Origin: Pseudomonas sp. | GTDB taxonomy: Bacteria > Pseudomonadota > Gammaproteobacteria > Pseudomonadales > Pseudomonadaceae | DNA: 64,000 nt | Direction: 5' to 3' | Assembly: GCF_030698175.1 (NCBI RefSeq) | Contig: NZ_JAUYNT010000028.1 | Location: 62,001 to 126,000, forward strand | Part shown: one piece after another, positions 47,087-55,318 of the stretch | How the letters are laid out: each line of letters opens with the position of its first letter | Position numbering within the stretch: the stretch's first letter is position 1 | The notes under the pieces: model-generated | What the model saw: only the letters and a program-made list of their open reading frames with translations | Databases searched by the model: none | What the model was told of the DNA's origin: nothing | Position numbers and translations under genes: made by a program

Positions 47087-48505
47087 GTGATTAAAAAAAT
47101 CCTGATCGCCAACCGTGGCGAAATTGCAGTGCGCATTGTGCGTGCCTGCGCCGAGATGGGCATCCGTTCGGTGGCGGTGTATTCCGACGCCGACCGCCAT
47201 GCCCTGCATGTGAAGCGCGCCGACGAGGCCCACTGCCTCGGTGCCGAGCCGTTGGCCGGCTATTTGAACCCGCGCAAGTTGGTCAATCTGGCGGTGGAAA
47301 CCGGCTGCGATGCCCTGCACCCCGGTTACGGCTTCTTGTCTGAGAACGCCGAGCTGGCGGATATCTGCGTCGAACGCGGGATCAAGTTTATCGGCCCCTG
47401 CGCCGAGGTGATTCGCCGCATGGGCGACAAAACCGAAGCGCGGCGCAGCATGATCAAGGCCGGCGTGCCGGTCACGCCGGGCACCGAGGGCAATGTGGCG
47501 GACATGGCCGAGGCGCTGCGCGAAGGTGATCGCATCGGTTACCCGGTGATGCTCAAGGCCACCAACGGTGGCGGCGGCCGTGGCATTCGCCGCTGCAACA
47601 GCCGCGAAGAGCTGGAGCAGGCCTACCCACGGGTAATCTCCGAGGCGACCAAGGCCTTTGGCCGCGCCGAGGTGTTTCTGGAAAAATGCATCGTCAATCC
47701 CAAACACATCGAGGCGCAGATCCTCGGTGACAGCTTCGGCAACGTGGTGCATCTGTTTGAGCGCGACTGCTCGATCCAGCGGCGCAATCAGAAGCTGATC
47801 GAGATCGCCCCCAGCCCGCAGCTGACTCCCGAGCAACGCGCCTATATCGGTGACCTAGCGGTGCGCGCGGCCAAGGCTGTGGGTTACGAGAACGCCGGCA
47901 CCGTGGAGTTTTTGCTCGCCGAAGGTGGTGAGCTGTACTTTATGGAGATGAACACCCGGGTGCAGGTGGAGCACACCATCAGCGAAGAAATCACCGGCAT
48001 CGACATCGTCCGCGAGCAGATCCGCATCGCCTCCGGCCTGCCCTTGTCGATGCAGCAGGAAGACATCCAGTACCGGGGGTTTGCCCTGCAGTTTCGGATT
48101 AACGCCGAAGACCCGAAGAACAATTTTCTGCCCTCCTTCGGCAAGATCACCCGCTACTACGCCCCCGGCGGTCCCGGCGTGCGCACCGACACGGCGATCT
48201 ACACCGGCTACACCATCCCGCCCTATTACGACTCCATGTGCTTAAAACTGGTGGTCTGGGCGCTGACCTGGGAAGAGGCGCTGGACCGCGGCCTGCGGGC
48301 GCTGGACGACATGCGCGTGCAAGGGGTGAAAACCACCGCCGCCTATTACCAGGAAATTCTGCGTAACCCGGAGTTTCGCAGTGGCCAGTTCAATACCAGC
48401 TTCGTTGAGTCGCACCCGGAGCTGACCGAGTACTCGATCAAGCGCAACCCATCGCACCTGGCCCTGGCGATTGCCACGGCTATCGCCGCCCACGCCGGCT
48501 TGTGA
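47087..48505 (+). CDS. pycA: Pyruvate carboxylase subunit A (biotin carboxylase)
   Basis: 472 residues; ATP-grasp biotin carboxylase that carboxylates biotin on subunit B. Begins VIKKILIANRGEIAVRIVRA (GTG at 47087 after GAGGAAC). Contains ATNGGGGRGIRR (ATP glycine loop), EKCIVNPKHIEAQILGD, ERDCSIQRRNQKLIE and the MNTRVQVEHTISEEITG block. The downstream carboxyltransferase/BCCP gene marks it as the two-subunit pyruvate carboxylase rather than AccC. Confidence 0.93.
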   Translation: MIKKILIANRGEIAVRIVRACAEMGIRSVAVYSDADRHALHVKRADEAHCLGAEPLAGYLNPRKLVNLAVETGCDALHPGYGFLSENAELADICVERGIKFIGPCAEVIRRMGDKTEARRSMIKAGVPVTPGTEGNVADMAEALREGDRIGYPVMLKATNGGGGRGIRRCNSREELEQAYPRVISEATKAFGRAEVFLEKCIVNPKHIEAQILGDSFGNVVHLFERDCSIQRRNQKLIEIAPSPQLTPEQRAYIGDLAVRAAKAVGYENAGTVEFLLAEGGELYFMEMNTRVQVEHTISEEITGIDIVREQIRIASGLPLSMQQEDIQYRGFALQFRINAEDPKNNFLPSFGKITRYYAPGGPGVRTDTAIYTGYTIPPYYDSMCLKLVVWALTWEEALDRGLRALDDMRVQGVKTTAAYYQEILRNPEFRSGQFNTSFVESHPELTEYSIKRNPSHLALAIATAIAAHAGL

Positions 48506-48515
48506 GGAGCTGAAT

Positions 48516-50324
48516 ATGTCTAAGAAGGTCTTTGTTACTGACACCATCCTGCGCGACGCCCATCAGTCGCTGATCGCCACCCGCATGCGCACCGAAGACA
48601 TGCTGCCGATCTGCCCCAAGCTCGATCAAGTCGGCTACTGGTCGCTGGAAGTCTGGGGCGGCGCCACCTTCGATGCCTGCGTGCGCTTCTTGAAGGAAGA
48701 TCCCTGGGAGCGTCTGCGCCAGCTCAAAGCTGCGCTGCCCAACACCCGTCTGCAAATGCTCCTGCGCGGGCAGAATCTGCTCGGTTATCGGCACTACAGC
48801 GATGACGTGGTGCGCGCCTTCGTGGCCAAGGCGGCGGCGAATGGCATCGACGTATTCCGTATCTTCGACGCCATGAACGATGTGCGTAACCTGCGCGTCT
48901 CCATCGAGGCGGTGAAAGCCGCCGGCAAGCACGCCCAGGGTACCCTCTGCTACACCACCAGCCCGGTGCACACGATCAAGGCTTTCGTCGAGCAAGCCAA
49001 GCAGATGGAAGCTCTGGGTTGCGACTCGGTGGCGATCAAGGACATGGCCGGTTTGCTCACCCCCTATGTGACCGGCGAGCTGGTCAAGGCCTTGAAGGCC
49101 GAACAGTCGCTGCCGATTTTTATTCATAGCCATGACACCGCAGGCTTGGCCGCGATGTGCCAACTCAAGGCCATCGAAAACGGCGCCAGCCATATCGATA
49201 CCGCGATTTCCAGCTTCGCCTGGGGCACCAGCCACGCCGGCACCGAGTCGATGGTCGCCGCCCTGCGCGGCACTCCTTACGACAGCGGCCTGAACCTGGA
49301 GCTGCTGCAAGAGATCGGCCTGTATTTTTATGCCGTGCGCAAAAAGTACCATCAGTTCGAAAGCGAGTTCACCGCGGTGGATACCCGCGTGCAGGTCAAT
49401 CAGGTGCCGGGCGGGATGATGTCCAACCTGGCCAATCAGCTCAAAGAGCAAGGCGCCTTGAGCCGGATCAACGAAGTGTTTGCCGAGATCCCCAAGGTGC
49501 GTGAAGACCTCGGCTTCCCGCCGCTGGTGACCCCGACCTCGCAGATTGTCGGCAGTCAGGCGGTGTTCAACGTGCTGGCCGGCGAGCGCTACAAGACCAT
49601 CACCAACGAAGTGAAGTTGTACCTGCAAGGTCGTTACGGCAAGGCGCCGGGGGTGGTCAGTGAGACCCTGCGCAAGCAGGCGATTGGCAACGAGGAAGTG
49701 ATTGAGGTGCGCCCAGCCGACTTGATCAAGCCAGAAATGGCCAAGCTGCGGGCCGAGATCGGCGCGTTGGCGAAATCCGAAGAAGACGTGCTGACCTATG
49801 CGATGTTCCCCGACATCGGCCGCAAGTTTCTCGAGGAGCGTGCCGCCGGCACCCTCAAGCCGGAAGCGCTGCTGCCGACCCCTGAGTTTGGCGGCCTGTG
49901 TCCGGTGCCGGGCGAGGGTGTGCCGACCGAATTTATCATCGACGTACACGGCGAAACCTATAGGGTCGACATCACCGGTGTGGGGGTTAAGACCGACGGC
50001 AAGCGGCACTTCTACCTGTCCCTGGATGGCATGCCGGAAGAGGTGGTGTTCGAGCCCCTTAACCAGTTCGTCAGCGGCGCCAGCAACAAGCGCAAACAAG
50101 CCAGCGGGCCGGGGGATGTCAGCACCAGCATGCCGGGCAATATAGTCGACGTGTTGGTCAAGGAAGGCGATGTGGTCAAAGTCGGCCAGGCGCTGCTGAT
50201 CACCGAAGCGATGAAGATGGAAACCGAGGTGCAGGCACCGATCGCCGGCACGGTGAAAACCATCCACATCGGCAAAGGTGATCGGGTCACACCGGGCGAA
50301 GTGCTGATCGAGATCGAAGCCTAA
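48516..50324 (+). CDS. pycB: Pyruvate carboxylase subunit B (carboxyltransferase + biotin carrier)
   Basis: 602 residues. An N-terminal carboxyltransferase barrel opens with VFVTDTILRDAHQSLIATRMRTEDM and has the metal-site HSHDTAGL; a central conserved region follows; the C-terminal biotinyl domain (about 525-602) has the biotin site EAMKMETEV. It forms oxaloacetate from pyruvate with PycA for anaplerosis. The frame also fits the oxaloacetate decarboxylase alpha family, but the partner biotin carboxylase and absence of oad beta/gamma genes decide. GAGGAGC precedes the ATG, 10 bp after pycA. Confidence 0.93.
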   Translation: MSKKVFVTDTILRDAHQSLIATRMRTEDMLPICPKLDQVGYWSLEVWGGATFDACVRFLKEDPWERLRQLKAALPNTRLQMLLRGQNLLGYRHYSDDVVRAFVAKAAANGIDVFRIFDAMNDVRNLRVSIEAVKAAGKHAQGTLCYTTSPVHTIKAFVEQAKQMEALGCDSVAIKDMAGLLTPYVTGELVKALKAEQSLPIFIHSHDTAGLAAMCQLKAIENGASHIDTAISSFAWGTSHAGTESMVAALRGTPYDSGLNLELLQEIGLYFYAVRKKYHQFESEFTAVDTRVQVNQVPGGMMSNLANQLKEQGALSRINEVFAEIPKVREDLGFPPLVTPTSQIVGSQAVFNVLAGERYKTITNEVKLYLQGRYGKAPGVVSETLRKQAIGNEEVIEVRPADLIKPEMAKLRAEIGALAKSEEDVLTYAMFPDIGRKFLEERAAGTLKPEALLPTPEFGGLCPVPGEGVPTEFIIDVHGETYRVDITGVGVKTDGKRHFYLSLDGMPEEVVFEPLNQFVSGASNKRKQASGPGDVSTSMPGNIVDVLVKEGDVVKVGQALLITEAMKMETEVQAPIAGTVKTIHIGKGDRVTPGEVLIEIEA

Positions 50325-50391
50325 GGGGTAAGAAAGCGCCGCCGGCTTTTGTTCGGCGGTGTTACGGCCCATACGCGCAGGGTAGACCAGA

Positions 50392-50549
50392 GCGTAGGGC
50401 GGACTCAGGAGCGCAGCGAACAGTCCGCCAAGCAGTAACCCCCCCCGGCAGCGCCCGTCCGGCGGTTCGGTCACGGCAATCCGCCGCAACCTGTCCCTGT
50501 CAATGCAGTGATGCAGTGGCGTGCTGCCTGCGGCGAGTACGCCCTACGC
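50392..50549. repeat. Family C palindromic repeat, copy 2
   Basis: 158-bp element with perfect 9-bp inverted ends GCGTAGGGC (50392-50400) and GCCCTACGC (50541-50549). Its core at 50400-50430 is identical to copy 1 at 25473-25503. It lies between pycB and the convergent matrixin-like gene; a further GAGTACGCCCTAG remnant sits at 50561-50574. Confidence 0.78.
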
Positions 50550-50591
50550 GAGTGCACCCACGAGTACGCCCTAGCCTGTTCCGGCTAGCCC

Positions 50592-51407
50592 TTACCAAGC
50601 CCAGATCACGAAGGTGAACAGCTTATGCCCGCGGCCCAGGTCGCGGGCATAGACCTCGGTGCGCCCGCCGTGGCGTGAGCGCAGCAACTGGCCCCATTCG
50701 CGCTGCGAGTTGAGGTCAACCCCTTGCAGACCCGGCGCCGCCTGCGCGCCGGCCGGGCTGGCAGCCAGGCTGGTGAAGGCATCGAGATGGCTGTAGATCA
50801 GCGCCAGCTGCTCATAGTCATGCTGGTTAGGGTGCTGGTTGGGCACGGGATCATTGGAATAATCCATGCATGTACCCAGGTTGGCATTGTTGAAGTCTTC
50901 GTCCTGATGATCGAGGCCGAGGGCGTGGCCGACTTCCTGGCACAGCACCAGATTGCGCCAGGCCGGGGTGTTATAGCTGGTGGTGTTGAAGTAGTTGTCG
51001 TTCATTTTGACCACGCCCTGGGTGATGTGACTGCCACTCGCCCAGATTTGCGCGATCCCCAGCCAGCCGTTCCAGCCATAGTTGGCATTGCAGGCCTCGA
51101 CCCGGCCGCTGCTCGGCCGACATACCTTGGGCCTAGTGCTGCCGGCGACTATCAGGGTATTAAGGACATCGGTGGTGGCCGGCACGGTGACGAGGGGCGT
51201 GCTCCAGTCGCTCGAAGTGGTGGCCAAATAGGGCTTCCAGGCGCTGGAAAGATTGTCGCCGAGCTTGAGGCTGAAGGGATTTGCTGTGCGCGCCCAGTGG
51301 TAGTTACCCCAGGAGTGCGCGGCCTGTGCGCTCACTGGCAGCAGACAGAGCATGGCGCTTAACGCCACGGCCATTACGCGCGGCAGACATTGCAAGGACA
51401 GGAACAT
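50592..51407 (-). CDS. Exported matrixin-like protein with QExxHxxGxxH motif
   Basis: 271 residues from the ATG at 51407 (GGAGGTG ribosome site). Signal peptide to about Ala30 (LPVSAQAA). The metzincin zinc helix reads CQEVGHALGLDHQDED (156-171): the first zinc histidine of HExxHxxGxxH is Gln157, the catalytic Glu158 and His161 and His167 remain, and the met-turn equivalent is CMDYSND (Cys180, Met181). The codon is CAG, so it is not an ambiguous read. The chain is shorter than typical bacterial matrixins and may be an atypical or inactive protease. It is convergent with pycB. Confidence 0.85.
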   Translation of the reverse strand: MFLSLQCLPRVMAVALSAMLCLLPVSAQAAHSWGNYHWARTANPFSLKLGDNLSSAWKPYLATTSSDWSTPLVTVPATTDVLNTLIVAGSTRPKVCRPSSGRVEACNANYGWNGWLGIAQIWASGSHITQGVVKMNDNYFNTTSYNTPAWRNLVLCQEVGHALGLDHQDEDFNNANLGTCMDYSNDPVPNQHPNQHDYEQLALIYSHLDAFTSLAASPAGAQAAPGLQGVDLNSQREWGQLLRSRHGGRTEVYARDLGRGHKLFTFVIWAW

Positions 51408-51749
51408 GCGACACCTCCAACCAGCGGCACTCCCTGGCCGGGCGGATGACCCGGCACCCATTTTGAGTTTAATCGGTGCTGGCGGGGCTGTCAGATTGGG
51501 GCGCTGCGGCGCCGCTGATGGTCGGCGGCATAACAAGTTGGGGCGATAGCCGCGCAGGTTATGAAAACCGCGATGATCGACGGCTTTATCCTGACGCGGT
51601 CTAAGTCGAGGAACCTTTATTGCTAGCTTGCCTGCGTATAAGCACCCGCTGCGATAACGCCGCAGATGCTAGAAACAACTCGGTTTAACTAAAACCCTGT
51701 TGTCGTTATACCTGCGCGTTGTGCGGATAAGGAAAACCACTCGCTGATT
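51408..51749. other. Intergenic region, no gene seen
   Basis: 342 bp between the matrixin-like gene start and the GNAT gene stop. Only ORFs under about 25 codons with no ribosome site are present. The half near the matrixin-like gene should hold its promoter. Confidence 0.45.
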
Positions 51750-52430
51750 TTAGCCCGCGTGCAGCGCCGTCAGGCTCTGTCGTTGCTGGCCCTGGGCATC
51801 AAAGTTTTCCGCTGCTAGCCACAGTTCAAAGGTGCGCTGCCTGGCCGGCCATTCGTGGTCGAGCAGCGAGAACCAGGCGGTGTCGCGGTTGCGACCTTTG
51901 CGCACCAAGTGTTGGCGAAAAACACCTTCGTGACTGAAACCGAAACGTTCGGCGGCGCGCCTGGAGCGCAGGTTGAGGTTGTCGCACTTCCATTCCAGGC
52001 GGCGGTTGCCGAGCTCAAAGGCGTAGCGGGCCAGCAGGTAAATCGTCTCGGTGGCCTGCACGCTGCGCTGCAGGGCGTGGCCAAAACAGACGTGGCCGAT
52101 CTCGATGCTGCCGTGCTGCGGCGCCAGGCTCAGGTAACTGAGCAGGCCCAGCGCCTTGCCGCTGGCGCGATCAAGCACCGTGTAGAACAGCGGATCGTTG
52201 TGCGCCGCATGGCTGGCCAGCCAGCGATCAAATTCCGCGCGTTCGGCGAATGGGCCATAGCCCAGGTACTGCCACATTTGCGGGTCGGCTTCGGGGCCTT
52301 GCAAGGCCGGCCAGAGATCATCGCCATGGCGGGTTGGGTCGAGCTGCTCCAGGCGCACATAGTGGCCGACCAGGGTTGCTGCCGAGGGCGATTGCGCCGG
52401 TTGCCAGTTGTGTAGCGTGCTGTTGCTCAT
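51750..52430 (-). CDS. RimJ/RimL-type GNAT acetyltransferase
   Basis: 226 residues from the ATG at 52430. GNAT signature with LDRASGKALGLLSYLSLAPQHGSIEIGHVCF, the YLLARYAFELGNRRLEWKCDNLNLRSRRAAERFGF core and the FRQHLVRKGRNRDTAWFSLL end typical of N-acetyltransferases acting on ribosomal-protein-like or amine substrates. It follows the second GNAT gene by 13 bp and is probably co-transcribed with it. Confidence 0.87.
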   Translation of the reverse strand: MSNSTLHNWQPAQSPSAATLVGHYVRLEQLDPTRHGDDLWPALQGPEADPQMWQYLGYGPFAERAEFDRWLASHAAHNDPLFYTVLDRASGKALGLLSYLSLAPQHGSIEIGHVCFGHALQRSVQATETIYLLARYAFELGNRRLEWKCDNLNLRSRRAAERFGFSHEGVFRQHLVRKGRNRDTAWFSLLDHEWPARQRTFELWLAAENFDAQGQQRQSLTALHAG

Positions 52431-52443
52431 AGACCTACTCCGG

Positions 52444-52893
52444 TTAGCCAAATAAGTGCCGGTATTGGATAAAACCCGAGCGCTCGGCGATGCGTTCATA
52501 CAATAGCCGCGCCTGGGCATTGTCTTCCTGAGTCAGCCAGTGCACCCGCGAGCAGCCGGCGGCTTGCGCATGGGCGTAGACGTATTCGATCAGCTGGCGG
52601 CCCACACCGGCGCCGCGCAGACCATCGCTAACGAATAAATCCTGCAGGTAGCAGTAGTCGCCGCTGGTCCAGCAGGAACGGTGGAAAATCCCGTGCACCA
52701 AACCCACCGCCACCTCGTCTTGCCAGGCCAGAGCGGCAAACATCGGCTCGGGCGGGTCGAGGAAGCGCTGCCAGGTCAGGGCGCTGGTGGCCGGCTCAAT
52801 GTCGGCCCGATAGAAGCGTTGATAGCCCTGCCAGAGTGGCAGCCAGGCAGCGTGGTCGGCGGCGCTGATGGGACGTATTTGCAGGTTGGGCAT
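52444..52893 (-). CDS. GNAT-family acetyltransferase
   Basis: 149 residues from the ATG at 52893 (MPNLQIRPISAADHAAWLPLW); the open frame continues upstream across repeat D2 and is not coding there. The acetyl-CoA loop is LFVSDGLRGAGVGRQLIEYV, followed by VHWLTQEDNAQARLLYERIAERSGF. The substrate is unknown. First gene of the GNAT pair. Confidence 0.88.
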   Translation of the reverse strand: MPNLQIRPISAADHAAWLPLWQGYQRFYRADIEPATSALTWQRFLDPPEPMFAALAWQDEVAVGLVHGIFHRSCWTSGDYCYLQDLFVSDGLRGAGVGRQLIEYVYAHAQAAGCSRVHWLTQEDNAQARLLYERIAERSGFIQYRHLFG

Positions 52894-52931
52894 GGGCTTT
52901 TCTCGGTGGGGTGACGGTGGACTTGGAGGGG

Positions 52932-53029
52932 CTTTAGCCGCGATGCTGTTTGACCCAATCGCGGGCAGCAACCGTTCCATACGGCTCGCCGCATTTCCCA
53001 CATCCTTGTGGGTCCTAAAGCTCTTTCTA
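52932..53029. repeat. Family D repeat, copy 2
   Basis: Shares CGTTCCATACGGCTC, CCGCATTTCCCACATCC and GTGGG-N-CCTAAAGC with 20269-20346; flanked on the left by GCTTTAGCCGCGATGC and on the right by CCTAAAGC, giving an outer inverted repeat. Located between the PaiB gene stop and the GNAT gene start. Confidence 0.7.
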
Positions 53030-53036
53030 GAAAATG

Positions 53037-53669
53037 TCAGCGCATGGTCTTTATCTGTTGCGCCAGTTCTTGTGCCCCGGCATCCGGGCTGGCGCTGAGG
53101 GCTTGCTGCACCCCGGCGCGGTCGGCAGTGTTGCGATTTTGGCTGAGTTTCCACTGCCCCTCTAACCGTTGAATCGGCAAGCTGAAGCCAACAATGGCCT
53201 GCAGCATTTTGTCGATGTATGCGTGCGGCGCATCGGCAATCGCCCATGGCTGCGGTTGCGGGCTTTCGTGTTGTGCAGTCAGTCGGCCGAGCAACTGCAG
53301 CAGGCGCTCGGCATCGTCGAATACCTCGGCCTGGCCGTAGGCGTGCACGCTCTGGTAATCCCAGGTCGGCACCGCCTTGCCGTGCTCGGCCTTAGTTGGG
53401 TACCAGCTTGGGCTGATATAGCCCTCGGCGCCGGTAAAGATCGCCAACACTTCAGCCCCGGCAGCCAGCTCGCGCCACTGCGGATTGGCGCGGGCGCAAT
53501 GGCCGTACAGGGTGCCATATGCGCCCTCATCCGCCGCTAGCCACAAAGGTAAATGATTGGCCTGCAAACCCTCGCCGCCATGGCTGATCAAGGTCGCCAG
53601 CGGTTGTTGGTGGATCAGTCCATGCAACTGGGCAAGGTCGTGTTGTTGAAAGGCGGCGGGAATATACAT
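53037..53669 (-). CDS. PaiB-like FMN-binding protein
   Basis: 210 residues of the FMN-binding negative transcriptional regulator (PaiB) family: MYIPAAFQQHDLAQLHGLIHQQPLATLIS, GTLYGHCARANPQWREL, AEGYISPSWYPTKAEHGKAVPTWDYQSVHAYG, and IVGFSLPIQRLEGQWKLSQNR. In Bacillus PaiB is linked to sporulation and protease control; in proteobacteria the role is unclear. Divergent from the MocR gene and probably regulated by it. Confidence 0.88.
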   Translation of the reverse strand: MYIPAAFQQHDLAQLHGLIHQQPLATLISHGGEGLQANHLPLWLAADEGAYGTLYGHCARANPQWRELAAGAEVLAIFTGAEGYISPSWYPTKAEHGKAVPTWDYQSVHAYGQAEVFDDAERLLQLLGRLTAQHESPQPQPWAIADAPHAYIDKMLQAIVGFSLPIQRLEGQWKLSQNRNTADRAGVQQALSASPDAGAQELAQQIKTMR

Positions 53670-53710
53670 GGCTGGTACTCGGTGGCGGATGTGAGCATGC
53701 TAGGCAAAAT

Positions 53711-53757
53711 ATTGGTCTGTTATAAGATCCATTATTGGTCAGTTTAATAGGGCCAAT
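53711..53757. promoter_or_regulatory. Candidate MocR operator array
   Basis: Direct repeats ATTGGTC at 53711-53717 and 53734-53740 (23 bp apart, about two helical turns) plus a near-inverted copy GGCCAAT at 53751-53757. MocR/GabR-type proteins typically bind spaced direct repeats in divergent promoters; this site sits between the PaiB-like and MocR genes. Confidence 0.6.
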
Positions 53758-53774
53758 TTATCCGAGTGCATGCC

Positions 53775-55241
53775 ATGTCCACGCCGCCACCCTTGTCTTT
53801 CGATTGTTCCGGTATTCAGCTCGATCGCCAGCAGGGGCTGGCGCGGCAGTTGTACCAGGCGCTGCGCGAGCGGATTCTCGACGGGCGCTTGCAGGGCGAT
53901 ACGCGCTTGCCCGCCAGCCGCGAATTGGCCGAGTTGCTGGGGGTCTCGCGCAACACCGTCGGCCGGGCGTTTGATCAGCTGTATGCCGAGGGATATGTGC
54001 TCACGCGGGTCGGCGATGGCACCTATGTCGCCGAGCTGGCGGCCAGGGCGCGACCGCCGGCGCCGCTGGTCAGCAGCCCGGCAACCAGTGCGGCCTTGCA
54101 ACGGGTGCGGGCGCAGCAACTGCGGGTGCCGGCGGAGGGGGCACCACGGGCGTTTCGGGTCGGGGTGCCGGCCTTTGATCTGTTTCCGTTTGAGACCTGG
54201 GCGCGGCTGCAGGCGCGCTTCTGGCGCAAGCCATCGCCGGCGTGCCTGGGCTATGGCGATCCGGCAGGGGATGCGCAGTTGCGTGAGCTGGTGGCGGCCT
54301 ATTTGCGCAACAGTCGCGGCCTGCACTGCGATCCGGCGCAGATCGTCATCACCTGTGGCGCCCAGCAGGCCATCAGCCTGTGCGCGCAATTGCTGGTGGA
54401 CCCTGGCGACCGGGTGGCGGTCGAGAACCCCGGCTACCGCGCCGCCGGCCATGCCTTTGCAGTGGCAGGCGCCGAACTGTGCGGGGTGCCGGTGGATGGC
54501 GACGGGCTGGTCACTGCTGCCTTGGCGCAACTGCCCGATTGCCGCCTGGTCTACCTGACCCCGTCGCACCAGTACCCGACCGGCGTGACCCTCTCCTTGG
54601 CGCGGCGACTGGAGTTGCTGGAGTGGGCCGAGCGTAGCGACGGCTGGATAGTCGAGGACGATTACGATGGCGAATATCGCTACAGCGGCACGCCCTTGGC
54701 GCCGCTCGCCGCGCTGGATCGTCAGGGCCGGGTGATCTATGTCGGCACCTTCTGCAAAATTGCCTTCCCGGCCCTGCGCCTGGGTTATCTGGTGTTGCCG
54801 GCCAAGCTGGCGCCGTTGTTTGCCCAACGCCGCGCGCTGGACATGCGCAATTCGGAGATCGGCACCCAGGTGGTGATGGCCGAATTTATCGCCGGCGGGC
54901 ATTTCCAACGGCATATCCGCCGCATGCGCAGCGCCGCCCGCAGTCGCCGCGATGCCTTGTTACGCGATTGGCCGCAAAACATTCCCGGCTGTGCACCGCT
55001 GCCGGCGGTGGATGCCGGCCTGCACCTGTGCGTGCGGGTCGCGAGCCTGCAGCGCGAGACGCAGCTGATCGCCGCTGCCGCATCTGTGGGGGTGGAGATC
55101 AATGCCTTGAGTGGCTATTGGCTGGACGCTACGGCGGGCTCCGCGGATCAGCGCGCCGGGCTGGTGCTGGGTTTCGCCGCAGTGCCCGAGGCGCAGATTG
55201 CCGAGGCATTACGCGCGTTGCGCCAGGCTTGGGTGGATTGA
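53775..55241 (+). CDS. MocR/GntR-family regulator with aminotransferase domain
   Basis: 488 residues. An N-terminal GntR winged helix (LARQLYQALRERILDGRL...RLPASRELAELLGVSRNTVGRAFDQLYAEGYV) is fused to a type I aminotransferase domain. The PLP lysine lies in GTFCKIAFPALRLGY (GTFSK in most relatives), and GDPAGDAQLRELVAAYL, YGDP- and NPGY-type motifs are intact. ATGs at 53770 (wrong frame) and 53775 and a GTG at 53766 are near; 53775 has GAG at proper spacing. It probably senses PLP or an amine and controls the divergent PaiB-like gene. Confidence 0.9.
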   Translation: MSTPPPLSFDCSGIQLDRQQGLARQLYQALRERILDGRLQGDTRLPASRELAELLGVSRNTVGRAFDQLYAEGYVLTRVGDGTYVAELAARARPPAPLVSSPATSAALQRVRAQQLRVPAEGAPRAFRVGVPAFDLFPFETWARLQARFWRKPSPACLGYGDPAGDAQLRELVAAYLRNSRGLHCDPAQIVITCGAQQAISLCAQLLVDPGDRVAVENPGYRAAGHAFAVAGAELCGVPVDGDGLVTAALAQLPDCRLVYLTPSHQYPTGVTLSLARRLELLEWAERSDGWIVEDDYDGEYRYSGTPLAPLAALDRQGRVIYVGTFCKIAFPALRLGYLVLPAKLAPLFAQRRALDMRNSEIGTQVVMAEFIAGGHFQRHIRRMRSAARSRRDALLRDWPQNIPGCAPLPAVDAGLHLCVRVASLQRETQLIAAAASVGVEINALSGYWLDATAGSADQRAGLVLGFAAVPEAQIAEALRALRQAWVD

Positions 55242-55318
55242 CCGGCGGCTGTCAGCGAGGCCTTTGAGCCCGACTTCAACGCGGCATGGCCGACGCGCAG
55301 CAGATCATGAACAGGTTC

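Noticed and set aside
48480-50489. 669-codon open frame on the minus strand
   Set aside because: Lies wholly antisense to pycB, is rich in His/Gly/Leu as expected for a shadow of GC-rich coding sequence, and has no recognisable domain or ribosome site.
55257-55318. Possible third family B fragment (CAACGCGGCAT...CGCAGCAG)
   Set aside because: Resembles the TAACGCGGCATAACCGAGCGCAG end of the element at 46885-47024 over about 30 bases, but matching is patchy and the terminal repeat is absent.
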